A stretch of 64,000 nucleotides of DNA from Gillisia mitskevichiae (GTDB taxonomy: Bacteria > Bacteroidota > Bacteroidia > Flavobacteriales > Flavobacteriaceae), in NCBI RefSeq assembly GCF_003634585.1, contig NZ_RBLG01000004.1:186001-250000 (forward strand). Reading direction: 5' to 3'. Position 1 is the stretch's first letter, and the number at the start of each line of letters is the position of its first letter. The notes under the pieces were generated by a model. The model made no database searches and had not been told where the DNA came from. It saw nothing but the letters and a program-made list of their open reading frames with translations. Below are positions 52,465-61,512 of the stretch, piece after piece. A program made the position numbers and the translations under genes.

Positions 52465-53754
52465 ATGAGTATTATCCTCAAAGCCGAAAATATCTCCAAA
52501 CAATACCGTCTGGGACAGGTTGGTACGGGAACACTTGGACATGACCTAAACCGCTGGTGGGCAGGCTTGTGCGGGAAAGAAGATCCCTATTTAAAAGTGG
52601 GCGCGTTAAACGACCGCAGCTCGAAGGCGACTGAAGATTACGTTTGGGCGTTGCAGGATATCAATTTTGAAGTAAAACAAGGTGAGGTTTTAGGAATTAT
52701 AGGAAAAAATGGTGCAGGAAAATCTACTTTGCTCAAAATTTTATCCAGGGTGACTTCCCCTACCACCGGCAGTATTAAAACCAGAGGCAGGATTGCATCT
52801 TTGCTAGAAGTAGGTACTGGGTTTCACGGGGAACTAACAGGCCGGGAAAACATTTTTATGAACGGCGCTGTATTAGGAATGTCCAAGACAGAGATTAAAA
52901 GAAAGCTGGACGAAATTATAGATTTTTCCGGTTGTGAGATGTATATAGATACGCCTGTGAAACGCTACAGCAGTGGGATGACGGTGCGCCTTGGTTTTGC
53001 CGTAGCAGCACATCTGGAACCCGAGATTCTAGTGGTAGATGAGGTGTTGGCTGTTGGGGATGCAGAGTTCCAAAAAAAGGCAATTGGTAAAATGAAAAAT
53101 TTAGCTCAAGGTGAGGGTAGAACAGTTCTTTTCGTAAGCCATAATATGGCGAGTGTAAAGAGTTTGTGTGATAGAGGAATTGTGTTGGAAAATGGTTCTA
53201 CGGGTTATGAGGGGAATTCGAAAGATGCTGTTGATTTTTATTTAAGAAAGAAGGTTAATTTAAAAAAATCTCTTTTAATAGATAGAAAAGATCGTGTTGG
53301 AAGTGGAAAGATTAGAGTTGAGGATATTCAACTACTTAATGAAAATTTTGAATCAATAGAACATGTCATCTCGGGTGAGATGCTTATAATTAAAGTTTCA
53401 ATTAAAAAATTTGAAGAAATAAAATATTCTAAATTGAGAGTTGCTATAAATTTTCAAAATAATCAAGAGGACTATGTACTTTCGTTTATTGATGATGAGA
53501 TGGGGGCAAATTTTGAAAATTTGGCACAAAAAGATTATTTCTATTTGAAAATTCCGCAATTACTATTGAGAGGAGACAAATATGATATCCGAATATTTCT
53601 TTCCGAAGTAGATACTAACCCTGAAAATTTTTTGGATGTTATCCAAAATGCCATGGAAGTAAATGTCTTGCCAGGAGATATTTGGAAGACAGGAAGAATA
53701 AATAGGATTGGAGGCGGTGCAATCCTTCCTGCAAATTTCCTATTTGATGAATAA
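52465..53754 (+). CDS. wzt: Polysaccharide ABC exporter ATPase (Wzt) with C-terminal binding domain
   Basis: A 429-residue ATPase. The nucleotide domain (about 1-260) has Walker A GIIGKNGAGKSTLLKIL, the polysaccharide-type block ASLLEVGTGFHGELTGRENI, a variant signature YSSGMTVRLGFAVA and Walker B EILVVDEVLAVGDAEF. It has an insertion of about 30 residues near the N-terminus (GHDLNRWWAGLCGKEDPY). The C-terminal domain (about 280-429) is beta-rich and in the position of the Wzt-C carbohydrate-binding domain, which in O9a-type systems recognises the capped chain end. The permease partner is at 43058. It overlaps the following transferase gene by 8 bases. Confidence 0.9.
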   Translation: MSIILKAENISKQYRLGQVGTGTLGHDLNRWWAGLCGKEDPYLKVGALNDRSSKATEDYVWALQDINFEVKQGEVLGIIGKNGAGKSTLLKILSRVTSPTTGSIKTRGRIASLLEVGTGFHGELTGRENIFMNGAVLGMSKTEIKRKLDEIIDFSGCEMYIDTPVKRYSSGMTVRLGFAVAAHLEPEILVVDEVLAVGDAEFQKKAIGKMKNLAQGEGRTVLFVSHNMASVKSLCDRGIVLENGSTGYEGNSKDAVDFYLRKKVNLKKSLLIDRKDRVGSGKIRVEDIQLLNENFESIEHVISGEMLIIKVSIKKFEEIKYSKLRVAINFQNNQEDYVLSFIDDEMGANFENLAQKDYFYLKIPQLLLRGDKYDIRIFLSEVDTNPENFLDVIQNAMEVNVLPGDIWKTGRINRIGGGAILPANFLFDE

Positions 53755-55015
53755 TGAAATAAAAATATTAATATTAGGAATTGGACAATCAAATTTTTTG
53801 AACCAGTTATATGGGGAAATTATTAAGAAGGATGATAATTTAAAATTTTCTATTGATAAATATTCTGATTTATCAAATGGAAAAGTAGAAACCTTGAATT
53901 TACCATATGAAGAATTTTATGATTTTAAATCGGAACTTATACCAAAATGGGAATTAAGAAAAACAATATTAGATTTTTCAAAAACAAAATTTTTCTGGCA
54001 AATTATTTTTTTTGAAATAAGCCAGAGAAAATCATCTAAAGAAATAAAAAACCTACTTTTCGATTTTGCCAAAGCTAAATACAGAGTTGAAAACTTTATT
54101 AATATCTTAGACTTAGATATAGTACATTTTCATTTTTGCGTACCGGAAAACTTAAAAGAAATATATTTTTTAAACTCTAAAATCAAGACTATTTGTACAT
54201 TTTGGGGATCGGATTTGATGAGGGCCACCGGTGTGTCTAATGTGTTCTATGTTAAAAAAGCTTTGGAAATATCAAACGTTATAACAGTTCAAACTCCTGA
54301 ACTATCCGAAATTCTCTATTGTAAATATGGCAGAAAATTCAGTTTAAAGCTAACTAATCTTCTTTTTACATTAGGGATTAACATTTTTAATGAAATAGAT
54401 GTTTATAGAGAGGATATTGCTATTTTAAATGATTTTAAAAAAAGGCATTCAATTCCATTGGATAAAATTGTTGTTGCCCTCGGTCATAATGCATTTTCAG
54501 AAAACAATCATTTATTAATGATTGAACAAATTAAAACTTTGCCTAAAATAGTATCCTGTAAATTTGCCTTTTTAATCCATTTGGGATATGGGGGAAATAA
54601 AAAATATATTAATTCTCTTCAAGAAATTGCAGGGATTGAACTGGAATTACATTTTATAATAATTACTGAATTTTTTAATGCAAAAGAAACTGCATTACTT
54701 CGGTTAATTACTGATTTATTAATACAAATGCCAATTTCAGATGCATTGAGTGCTGCAATGACTGAAGTTTTATATGCAGGAAATACGGCTTTAGCCGGAG
54801 CTTGGTTGCCATACGGGATTTTAAGAAGAAATGGGGTCAGCTTCTTGGAAATTGAAAACTTTTCTGAACTTCCAAAAACACTTGAAATGTTTTCATTAAA
54901 TCATCATAATATAAATAACGGAAATAGCAATAACTGTAAATCATTAAAAAATCTTATATTTCCAGAGAAAACTACACCTGTTTGGATTCGACTGTTTGAA
55001 AAGTTAGTTTACTAA
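53747..55015 (+). CDS. GT-B type glycosyltransferase (GT4-like)
   Basis: A 422-residue protein. HFHFCVPENLKEIYF and ICTFWGSDLMRATGVSN with the FWGSD motif match GT4-like transferases, as does HNAFSENNHLLMIEQI followed by LIHLGYGGNKKYI and a short acidic LIQMPISDALSAAMTEVLYAG. The first 60 residues form the N-terminal domain entry (ILILGIGQSNFLNQL). The sugar is unknown. The ATG at 53747 overlaps the wzt stop by 8 bases; this gives direct coupling with export. The codon use is very AT-rich compared with wzt. Confidence 0.8.
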   Translation: MNNEIKILILGIGQSNFLNQLYGEIIKKDDNLKFSIDKYSDLSNGKVETLNLPYEEFYDFKSELIPKWELRKTILDFSKTKFFWQIIFFEISQRKSSKEIKNLLFDFAKAKYRVENFINILDLDIVHFHFCVPENLKEIYFLNSKIKTICTFWGSDLMRATGVSNVFYVKKALEISNVITVQTPELSEILYCKYGRKFSLKLTNLLFTLGINIFNEIDVYREDIAILNDFKKRHSIPLDKIVVALGHNAFSENNHLLMIEQIKTLPKIVSCKFAFLIHLGYGGNKKYINSLQEIAGIELELHFIIITEFFNAKETALLRLITDLLIQMPISDALSAAMTEVLYAGNTALAGAWLPYGILRRNGVSFLEIENFSELPKTLEMFSLNHHNINNGNSNNCKSLKNLIFPEKTTPVWIRLFEKLVY

Positions 55016-55283
55016 TTAATTTTATAATTAGGAATTGAATTAAAATTTTTCTGGAACAGGCTTTTTTGTCAACAAATTATCACTAAAATTCAATAGATCC
55101 TTTATTGATAATTGTGGAGTCCACTATTTTATCATTGCTGATTTTTTAAAAATGTGAATTGTGGTTTGATTCGATTTGCCTGCATACTTTTTTTGAGACA
55201 GAAAATGAATATGTAAAACCGGAGACATCTCACTATTACTTTCTTTCATTTGCTTATCTTGCTAGCTAAAAATAGATTACTTC
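55016..55283. other. Intergenic AT-rich stretch before the GT2 remnant
   Basis: About 270 bases without an ORF; no hairpin with a T run. The following 55284-55422 piece is a gene remnant, and the rest up to gmd (55502) is AT-rich. Confidence 0.4.
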
Positions 55284-55422
55284 TTGCAATCACTTATCTC
55301 CCTCATCATTCCCAATTATAATAGTGCATACCTGATTGGAGTAATGCTGGATTTTGTAATTACACAATACTATAATGAAAACTGGAGGTATAGCAGTAGT
55401 TCATGGTTCTACTGATATTTGA
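55284..55422 (+). pseudogene. Remnant of a GT2 glycosyltransferase gene
   Basis: From TTG 55284 the frame reads LQSLISLIIPNYNSAYLIG and then VMLDFVITQYYNENW, matching the N-terminus of GT2 proteins such as the intact one at 57570 (ISIIIPTYNRAHLLGETLDS, then VISQTYQNWECILVDDGSTD). After the Trp the frame shifts, and GIAVVHGSTD continues the homology in the next frame (net loss of about two bases). It then stops at TGA 55420. No further GT2 homology was found before gmd. It is a decayed gene of about 140 bases. Confidence 0.7.
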
Positions 55423-55501
55423 AATTTTATTGGTATTAAGTTGAAGTCATTATTTTTACAATTTGAAAAACCAGTTAAAAGAACTTTGATAAAATAATTA
55501 A

Positions 55502-56614
55502 ATGAAAACAGCCCTCATCACAGGAATCACGGGACAAGACGGCGCATATTTGGCAGAATTCTTACTAAAAAAAGGATATACAGTTCACGGGATTAAAAGA
55601 AGAAGCTCTTCTTTTAATACAGACAGGATAGACCATTTATACCAGGACCCGCACGAGAAGGAGATTCGCTTTAAATTGCATTATGGAGATCTGAGCGACC
55701 CCATGAATCTTACCCGCATTATCCAGGAGGTGCAGCCCGATGAGATCTATAATCTTGGGGCAATGTCTCACGTAAAGGTTAGTTTTGACATGCCGGAATA
55801 TACAGGCAATATAGATGGGCTGGGTACCTTACGAATATTGGAAGCAGTACGGTTGTTAGGTCTTACAAAAAAGACTAGGATCTATCAGGCATCTTCATCA
55901 GAATTATACGGCAAGGTGCAGGAAGTACCGCAAACTGAGAAAACACCTTTTTATCCGCGAAGTCCGTATGGAGTAGCAAAATTGTATGCCTACTGGATTA
56001 CCGTAAATTACAGGGAAGCTTATGAAATGTATGCATGTAATGGGATCCTGTTCAACCATGAATCGCCGCTTAGGGGAGAAACATTTGTGAGCCGGAAGAT
56101 CACTCGAGCAGCAGCTAGAATAGCTTTTGGGATGCAAGACACTTTGTATTTGGGGAATCTGGACGCAAAAAGAGATTGGGGGCATGCAAAAGATTATGTC
56201 CAAGCCATGTGGTTAATGCTACAACAAGATGAACCTGAAGATTTTGTGATTGCCACTGGTGTTACAACTTCAGTTAGGGAATTTGTGAATTTAGCATTTG
56301 CACAATTAGGAATTAGTGTAATATATGAAGGGGAATTGGAGAATGAAATAGGAAGGATAATGTCTTGTGATCATCCAGAATATCAGCTGCCAATTGGCAA
56401 AGAGATTATAAAGATCGATCCGAAATATTTTCGTCCAACCGAGGTTGATATGCTTATTGGGGATGCCTCTAAATGTAAGGAAAAACTGAACTGGGAGCCA
56501 ACACATTCTATTGTAGCACTAGTAGAAGATATGATGACTTCAGAGATTAAACTATTTAAAAAGGAGAAGTATTTGAAAGAGGGTGGTCATGAAACGCTTA
56601 ATTATAATGAATAA
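55502..56614 (+). CDS. gmd: GDP-mannose 4,6-dehydratase
   Basis: A 370-residue SDR enzyme that converts GDP-D-mannose to GDP-4-keto-6-deoxy-mannose. The NADP site [34 protein letters not shown], the catalytic triad region SSSELYGKV and [12 protein letters not shown] (YxxxK), and [20 protein letters not shown] are all conserved. This is the first step to GDP-L-fucose; the next step is encoded 12 bases downstream. GC content appears higher than in neighbouring transferase genes. Confidence 0.96.
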   Translation: MKTALITGITGQDGAYLAEFLLKKGYTVHGIKRRSSSFNTDRIDHLYQDPHEKEIRFKLHYGDLSDPMNLTRIIQEVQPDEIYNLGAMSHVKVSFDMPEYTGNIDGLGTLRILEAVRLLGLTKKTRIYQASSSELYGKVQEVPQTEKTPFYPRSPYGVAKLYAYWITVNYREAYEMYACNGILFNHESPLRGETFVSRKITRAAARIAFGMQDTLYLGNLDAKRDWGHAKDYVQAMWLMLQQDEPEDFVIATGVTTSVREFVNLAFAQLGISVIYEGELENEIGRIMSCDHPEYQLPIGKEIIKIDPKYFRPTEVDMLIGDASKCKEKLNWEPTHSIVALVEDMMTSEIKLFKKEKYLKEGGHETLNYNE

Positions 56615-56626
56615 TGAAATTTGAAC

Positions 56627-57550
56627 ATGAAGAAAGATTCTAAAATATACATTGCAGGTCATACTGGGATGGTGGGTTCTGCAATTGTACGCAAATTAGA
56701 AAGGGAAGGTTATTCAAATCTTATTTCGAGAACGTCTAAGGAACTCGATCTAATAAATCAGCAGTCGGTAATAAATTTTTTTGAGGAGGAAAAGCCGGAA
56801 TATTTGTTTTTAGCGGCAGCGAAGGTTGGAGGAATAGAAGCGAATAATAAATATAGAGCAGATTTTTTATATCAAAATTTGATGATCCAGAACAACGTGA
56901 TTCATCAAAGTTATGTGCACGGGGTTAAAAAATTGTTGTTTTTGGCATCTTCGTGTATATATCCAAAACTGGCGCCACAACCCATAAAAGAAACCTATTT
57001 GCTTACCGGAGAGCTGGAATTCACGAATGAACCATATTCTATCGCCAAAATAGCCGGGGTTAAAATGTGTGAAAATTACAAACGGCAGTATGGCTGTGAT
57101 TTTATTTCGGTAATGCCAACCAATCTTTATGGTCCCAACGATAATTACGATCTTGAAACCGCGCACGTTTTGCCCGCTTTATTGCGTAAATTTCACGAAG
57201 CGAAAATCGAAAATAACAAAACGGTTGAAGTCTGGGGCAGTGGAAAACCAAAAAGGGAATTTTTACACGTAGATGATCTTGCCGATGCCTGTTTTCATTT
57301 AATTCAGACTTACCATGGAAATACATGTCTGAACATAGGGACAGGAAAAGACATTTCGATAAAAGAACTCGCGGAACTGATTAGTGAAATCGTTGGATAC
57401 AACGGGGAAATAGTTTGGGATAAAGCCAAACCCGACGGCACGCCTCGAAAATTGCTGGATGTTTCCTTAATTCACGGGTTGGGGTGGAAACATAGGATTG
57501 AATTGGAAGAAGGAATATTGGAAGTGTATAAAGAAAAATATTTAAGTTGA
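56627..57550 (+). CDS. fcl: GDP-L-fucose synthase
   Basis: A 307-residue epimerase/reductase that turns GDP-4-keto-6-deoxy-mannose into GDP-L-fucose. NADP site IAGHTGMVGSAIVRKLE, SSCIYPKLAPQPIKE, EPYSIAKIAGVKMCENY (YxxxK) and NLYGPNDNYD are typical. A TTG two codons upstream (56621) is possible, but ATG 56627 fits. With gmd it supplies GDP-fucose to the alpha-1,2-fucosyltransferase at the right edge. Confidence 0.95.
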   Translation: MKKDSKIYIAGHTGMVGSAIVRKLEREGYSNLISRTSKELDLINQQSVINFFEEEKPEYLFLAAAKVGGIEANNKYRADFLYQNLMIQNNVIHQSYVHGVKKLLFLASSCIYPKLAPQPIKETYLLTGELEFTNEPYSIAKIAGVKMCENYKRQYGCDFISVMPTNLYGPNDNYDLETAHVLPALLRKFHEAKIENNKTVEVWGSGKPKREFLHVDDLADACFHLIQTYHGNTCLNIGTGKDISIKELAELISEIVGYNGEIVWDKAKPDGTPRKLLDVSLIHGLGWKHRIELEEGILEVYKEKYLS

Positions 57551-57569
57551 ATTAATATTAAATCATAAA

Positions 57570-58535
57570 TTGAATCCGATAATATCCATTATTATTCCCA
57601 CCTATAATCGTGCCCACTTACTTGGGGAAACTTTGGATTCTGTAATTTCACAAACCTATCAAAACTGGGAGTGTATCTTAGTAGATGATGGGTCCACAGA
57701 TTACACCGAGGAGCTTTCAGAGTTCTATTGCGAAAAAGATTCCAGAATCCAATTTCATGAAAGACCAAAGGGTTTAATAAAAGGAGCAAATTCTTGTAGA
57801 AATCATGGCTTTGAAATAAGTAAAGGACATTATATTAATTGGTTTGATAGTGACGATGTGATGTTACCCGAATTCTTGAAGGATAATCTCCGAGGATTTA
57901 AGGAGAAGACTCAATTAATAATTTGCTCAGGTTTTATAACGAATGCTGTTTTAGAGGACAGGAAACCAATTTTATTAAAAAATAATATTGACTTATTTAA
58001 ATATTTTGTTGTTTGGGAACAACCAATACTTATAAATTCAGTAATTTTTAGGAAGTCTTTTTTAAATAATAAAGAACTTTTTAATCCACGAATAATTAGA
58101 GGTCAGGAAGCAGAATTATTCTCTAGGTTGTTTTTTAAATTAACAAAAGATAAATATCTTGTAAATATTCAAAGACTTTTTTTATACCGTCAGCACGCTG
58201 GAACTATAACTACAAAAAATCAAGATTATCATAAAAGTCATAAAAAATCTGAAGCCTATATTCTTATTGAAAATCTAAAGAGAAGTCTTAGTATTAAGGA
58301 CTTTGAACTAAATAATATTTTATATAAGAGATTAATCAATTTCTTTTTTCTTGGAATTAAGAATAATCATTCAGAGAATTCTCGTTTTATATTAAAAAAT
58401 CTATATTCAATATTATGGTACAATAATCCGATTTTCAGTTTAGAGCTCTTTGTTGCGGGGAATTTAATCGTTATTATAAAAAGAGGAAGTTATACTATTG
58501 AAAGAAGGTGGAAGTTTCATAAAATCAGTGTTTAA
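57570..58535 (+). CDS. GT2 family glycosyltransferase
   Basis: A 321-residue GT-A transferase. It opens with PIISIIIPTYNRAHLLGETL, has VDDGSTDYTEEL, the metal motif WFDSDDVMLPEFL (DxD-like near residue 92) and a C-terminal part of unclear fold. The start is TTG 57570, 19 bases after the fcl stop, in the same operon. The N-terminus is the best intact relative of the remnant at 55284. Sugar unknown. Confidence 0.9.
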   Translation: MNPIISIIIPTYNRAHLLGETLDSVISQTYQNWECILVDDGSTDYTEELSEFYCEKDSRIQFHERPKGLIKGANSCRNHGFEISKGHYINWFDSDDVMLPEFLKDNLRGFKEKTQLIICSGFITNAVLEDRKPILLKNNIDLFKYFVVWEQPILINSVIFRKSFLNNKELFNPRIIRGQEAELFSRLFFKLTKDKYLVNIQRLFLYRQHAGTITTKNQDYHKSHKKSEAYILIENLKRSLSIKDFELNNILYKRLINFFFLGIKNNHSENSRFILKNLYSILWYNNPIFSLELFVAGNLIVIIKRGSYTIERRWKFHKISV

Positions 58536-58562
58536 AAATTTTATTGGATTTAATTTATTGAG

Positions 58563-59402
58563 ATGAGAAACCCCAAAATTTCTATTATTGTACCCTGTTA
58601 CAATCAAGCACCATATCTGGACGATGCTTTACAATCGGTATTAGATCAAACCTATTCAAATTGGGAATGTATTGTAGTAAATGACGGGAGTACTGATGAT
58701 ACAGCTTACATTGTAAAGGATTGGTTAGCCAAAGACAAAAGATTCTGTTATTTAGAACAGGGGAACAAGGGGGTGAGCAATGCTAGAAATAATGGGATTA
58801 CTAGAGCAGAAGGTGAATTTATACTTCCATTGGATGCCGATGATAAAATTTCTAAAAATTATATTGAATTAGCAATATTGGAATTTGTTGAAAATTCTAA
58901 CTTAAAACTTGTTTATTGTAATGCCGAAAAATTCGGGGAAGTTAATGGATTATGGAAATTACCAACATTTTCTTTGTCAAATTTGGCAAATGAGAATTTA
59001 ATTTTCTCCTCGGCTCTTTATAAGAAGGTGGATTGGAAAAGGATTGATGGATATGATGAAAAGATGGAGAATGGTTGGGAGGATTGGGAATTTTGGATTT
59101 CTCTTTTGAAGGATGGGGGGGAAGTGAAAAAAATAGATGAAATAGGTTTTTATTATAGAATTAAACAAAATTCACGGAATTCGAATATTAAGAAAAATGA
59201 AGCAAAGCAATTATACAATTATATAAGTATTAAACATGCCGATTTCTTTGTTAATCAATTCGGGTCCTTTTTTGAGTTAAGAGTCCAGATAGAAAAAATT
59301 AAAAAGCATCATCAAGCACAAATTCAAAGTGAGAAATATGTTATAGACCTTTTTTTTAAAACCTTTTTTGGCTTCACACTATTTGGAAAGTATAAGCGAT
59401 AA
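58563..59402 (+). CDS. GT2 family glycosyltransferase
   Basis: A 279-residue GT-A transferase: PKISIIVPCYNQAPYLDDAL, VVNDGSTDDTAYIV, GVSNARNNGITRAEGEFILP and the metal site LDADDKISKNYIELA, followed by WEDWEFWISLLKDGG, the acceptor-side motif (ED) of inverting GT2 enzymes. It is the second of three adjacent GT2 genes; 27 bases separate it from the first. It is less AT-rich in the first half than in the second half. Confidence 0.9.
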   Translation: MRNPKISIIVPCYNQAPYLDDALQSVLDQTYSNWECIVVNDGSTDDTAYIVKDWLAKDKRFCYLEQGNKGVSNARNNGITRAEGEFILPLDADDKISKNYIELAILEFVENSNLKLVYCNAEKFGEVNGLWKLPTFSLSNLANENLIFSSALYKKVDWKRIDGYDEKMENGWEDWEFWISLLKDGGEVKKIDEIGFYYRIKQNSRNSNIKKNEAKQLYNYISIKHADFFVNQFGSFFELRVQIEKIKKHHQAQIQSEKYVIDLFFKTFFGFTLFGKYKR

Positions 59403-59423
59403 TTTTAATAACAGTATTATAAT

Positions 59424-60338
59424 ATGTTAGCCATAGTTATTCCTTTTTTTAGAATCAATTTTTTTGAGGAGACACTTACTTCTCTGGCTACCCAAACCAA
59501 TAAAGATTTCAATGTTTATATTGGCAATGATGCCTCTCCTGATAAGCCTGAAAGATTAATTGATTCGTTTAAAACCATTTTAAATATTACCTATAAGGGA
59601 TTTGATGAAAATTTAGGAGGAACATCTTTAACCGGACAATGGGACAGATGTATTGAAATGATTAAAGTGGAGGAATGGATCATGATTTTAGGAGATGATG
59701 ATGTATTAGAGGTAAATGTAGTAGAAAATTTTTATGCACAATTTTCTCAATTTACTGGAAAAACAAATGTAATTAGATTTGCCTCTCAAGTTATCGATTC
59801 AATAGGTATTCCAAAGTCTCCGGTTTTTAACCATCCGAAATGGGAAAAAGCTTCAGATTCTTTTTTTAGGTGGTTAAATGGGAAGACTCGAAGTTCTTTA
59901 TCGGAACATATTTTCACAAAAGAAGCTTACACCTTAAATAAATTTAAAAATTATCCTCTTGGTTGGCATAGTGATGATATTGCATGGCTTGATTTTCCTG
60001 GAGCAAAACAAATTTATAGTATTAATGAAAGTGTTGTTTTAGTAAGGCATTCGGAAGTAAATATTACAACTGCTACAGATAATCTTGAACTAAAGAAAGA
60101 GGCATCTTCAAGATTTCAAAATGATTTAGTTTTTGAAAAATTGAAATATTTTTCAAAAACTCAAAAAAGAGTATTATTATTAAACTTTGAAATATTTAAA
60201 AAAGAGCGAGAAAAAATGAGTTTCAAAGATTGGAATTCACTTTTTATTTTTTATTATCAATATTGCAGTTTAATTGAGATTATGAAATTAAAAAGGAGGT
60301 TTATTATTTATCAAATAAAAAAACTAAATAATATTTGA
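59424..60338 (+). CDS. GT2 family glycosyltransferase
   Basis: A 304-residue transferase of a more divergent GT2 subgroup. AIVIPFFRINFFEETLTSLA, YIGNDASPDKPERLID and ILGDDDVLEVNVVENF (DDD metal motif, near residue 92) are the landmarks; GWHSDDIAWLDFP fits the acceptor-side acidic motif. It follows the previous gene by 21 bases and ends 36 bases before the convergent GT14-like gene. Sugar unknown. Confidence 0.85.
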   Translation: MLAIVIPFFRINFFEETLTSLATQTNKDFNVYIGNDASPDKPERLIDSFKTILNITYKGFDENLGGTSLTGQWDRCIEMIKVEEWIMILGDDDVLEVNVVENFYAQFSQFTGKTNVIRFASQVIDSIGIPKSPVFNHPKWEKASDSFFRWLNGKTRSSLSEHIFTKEAYTLNKFKNYPLGWHSDDIAWLDFPGAKQIYSINESVVLVRHSEVNITTATDNLELKKEASSRFQNDLVFEKLKYFSKTQKRVLLLNFEIFKKEREKMSFKDWNSLFIFYYQYCSLIEIMKLKRRFIIYQIKKLNNI

Positions 60339-60374
60339 TCTTAAATTCTTCCATAGAATAGTGAAAAATTAGTT

Positions 60375-61322
60375 TTATTTCAGCAAATCATTGTCACATT
60401 TGTCTAGAATTTTCTTATCCAGATTTATATTGAATTTTCTAGCAAACAAAAAATTATTTGATGCAGTCTTCAATTCTTCATAATCTTCAAGTTCAAAAGT
60501 TAAAGGCGGGGGACCATTTTTCTTTCGCCAATTAACATAAGTAAGGGATGGTTCAATTTTTAAATTTTCTTTTGCATTTAAATAGCCAATAATAGAGTGA
60601 AAAAAAATTTCATCAGCCGAAAGAGTATAGTGATGGTAGGTTAGGTAATCGGGATGAGTATCTACAAATTCAATTATATTTTCCACAGTTTCCACAGGTA
60701 GAGCAAAATAGACACTTCCTCCAAAAGGTTTTAAGTAACTTGGAAATTTTCTCTTTTTCAAAACTTTTAGTAAATGTTTAATCTTTCCCGTTTTTCTCAA
60801 AAAATTAATTTTTCCGACTGTCTCTAAGGAATAGAAATCCCTGTCAAAAATTGAAGGTAAAAAGGTGATGTGCCCTCTTTTTTTAGATTTATTGATTTTG
60901 TATCTGTTAATCCTCTTTAACCCGCCGTTCTCCCACATTTTCATAGGCATGGGATATTTATCAATATAATTTACATCCTTATTATTATAAAAATGGTCAT
61001 AAATAAACTGATTATTTTTTAAAGGATAGTCTTGACCACTAAGCAAAATAAAAATATCCGGTTTATTTTCTCGTAAGCATTTTCTCATCGCATTAAGTGT
61101 AGCTTTGACGATTCCTATATCACCCCATATTCCTGATTCACGATAATTTGATTTCAGGAATGTCACTTTCTTGTTATTTAAAAAAGGTGCTTCGAAAGGA
61201 TCCATAAGAACATTTTTGTCTATATGAATATAAAATGTTGTCCACGGCTCATTTAACCTATTCACTAGGCGGCTAACCTGTTGGGGGTTTTCATGGGCAA
61301 GAATGATGTAACAAATATTCAT
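60375..61322 (-). CDS. GT14-like (core-2/I-branching type) glycosyltransferase
   Basis: A 315-residue transferase of the type that adds beta-1,6-linked GlcNAc branches or beta-xylose. ICYIILAHENPQQVSRLVNR, FYIHIDKNVLMDPF, IFILLSGQDYPLKNN (the LSGxDYP hallmark) and ALPVETVENIIEFVDTHPDY then TLSADEIFFHSII (with the acidic catalytic residue) are present. It stands alone on the minus strand, with a promoter whose -7 box is only 4 bases from the ATG, so the mRNA may have no leader. Confidence 0.9.
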   Translation of the reverse strand: MNICYIILAHENPQQVSRLVNRLNEPWTTFYIHIDKNVLMDPFEAPFLNNKKVTFLKSNYRESGIWGDIGIVKATLNAMRKCLRENKPDIFILLSGQDYPLKNNQFIYDHFYNNKDVNYIDKYPMPMKMWENGGLKRINRYKINKSKKRGHITFLPSIFDRDFYSLETVGKINFLRKTGKIKHLLKVLKKRKFPSYLKPFGGSVYFALPVETVENIIEFVDTHPDYLTYHHYTLSADEIFFHSIIGYLNAKENLKIEPSLTYVNWRKKNGPPPLTFELEDYEELKTASNNFLFARKFNINLDKKILDKCDNDLLK

Positions 61323-61326
61323 AGGG

Positions 61327-61357
61327 CAAAATTAAGGTATATAAAACGCTATAACAA
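61327..61357 (-). promoter_or_regulatory. Promoter of the GT14-like gene
   Basis: On the minus strand, -33 TTG (61357-61355), a 20-base gap, and -7 TAATTTTG (61334-61327). The start codon follows after 4 bases, which predicts a leaderless or nearly leaderless transcript. Confidence 0.55.
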
Positions 61358-61452
61358 CTTGGAGTATTTCTTAGTTAATAGAATTTTTAAGTAAAACAAT
61401 GGAATATAGATAAACACTGCTTTCTAAATCAGAAATACCAATTTTAAAAAAT

Positions 61453-61460
61453 TATATTTG
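61453..61460 (+). promoter_or_regulatory. Possible -7 element for the FkbM pair
   Basis: TATATTTG fits TAnnTTTG, 52 bases before the TTG at 61513. A -33 TTG is not seen. Confidence 0.4.
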
Positions 61461-61512
61461 AATACTAAGAACTTTGAAATTAAATGAAATATGAACTATC
61501 AATGGATAAGCC

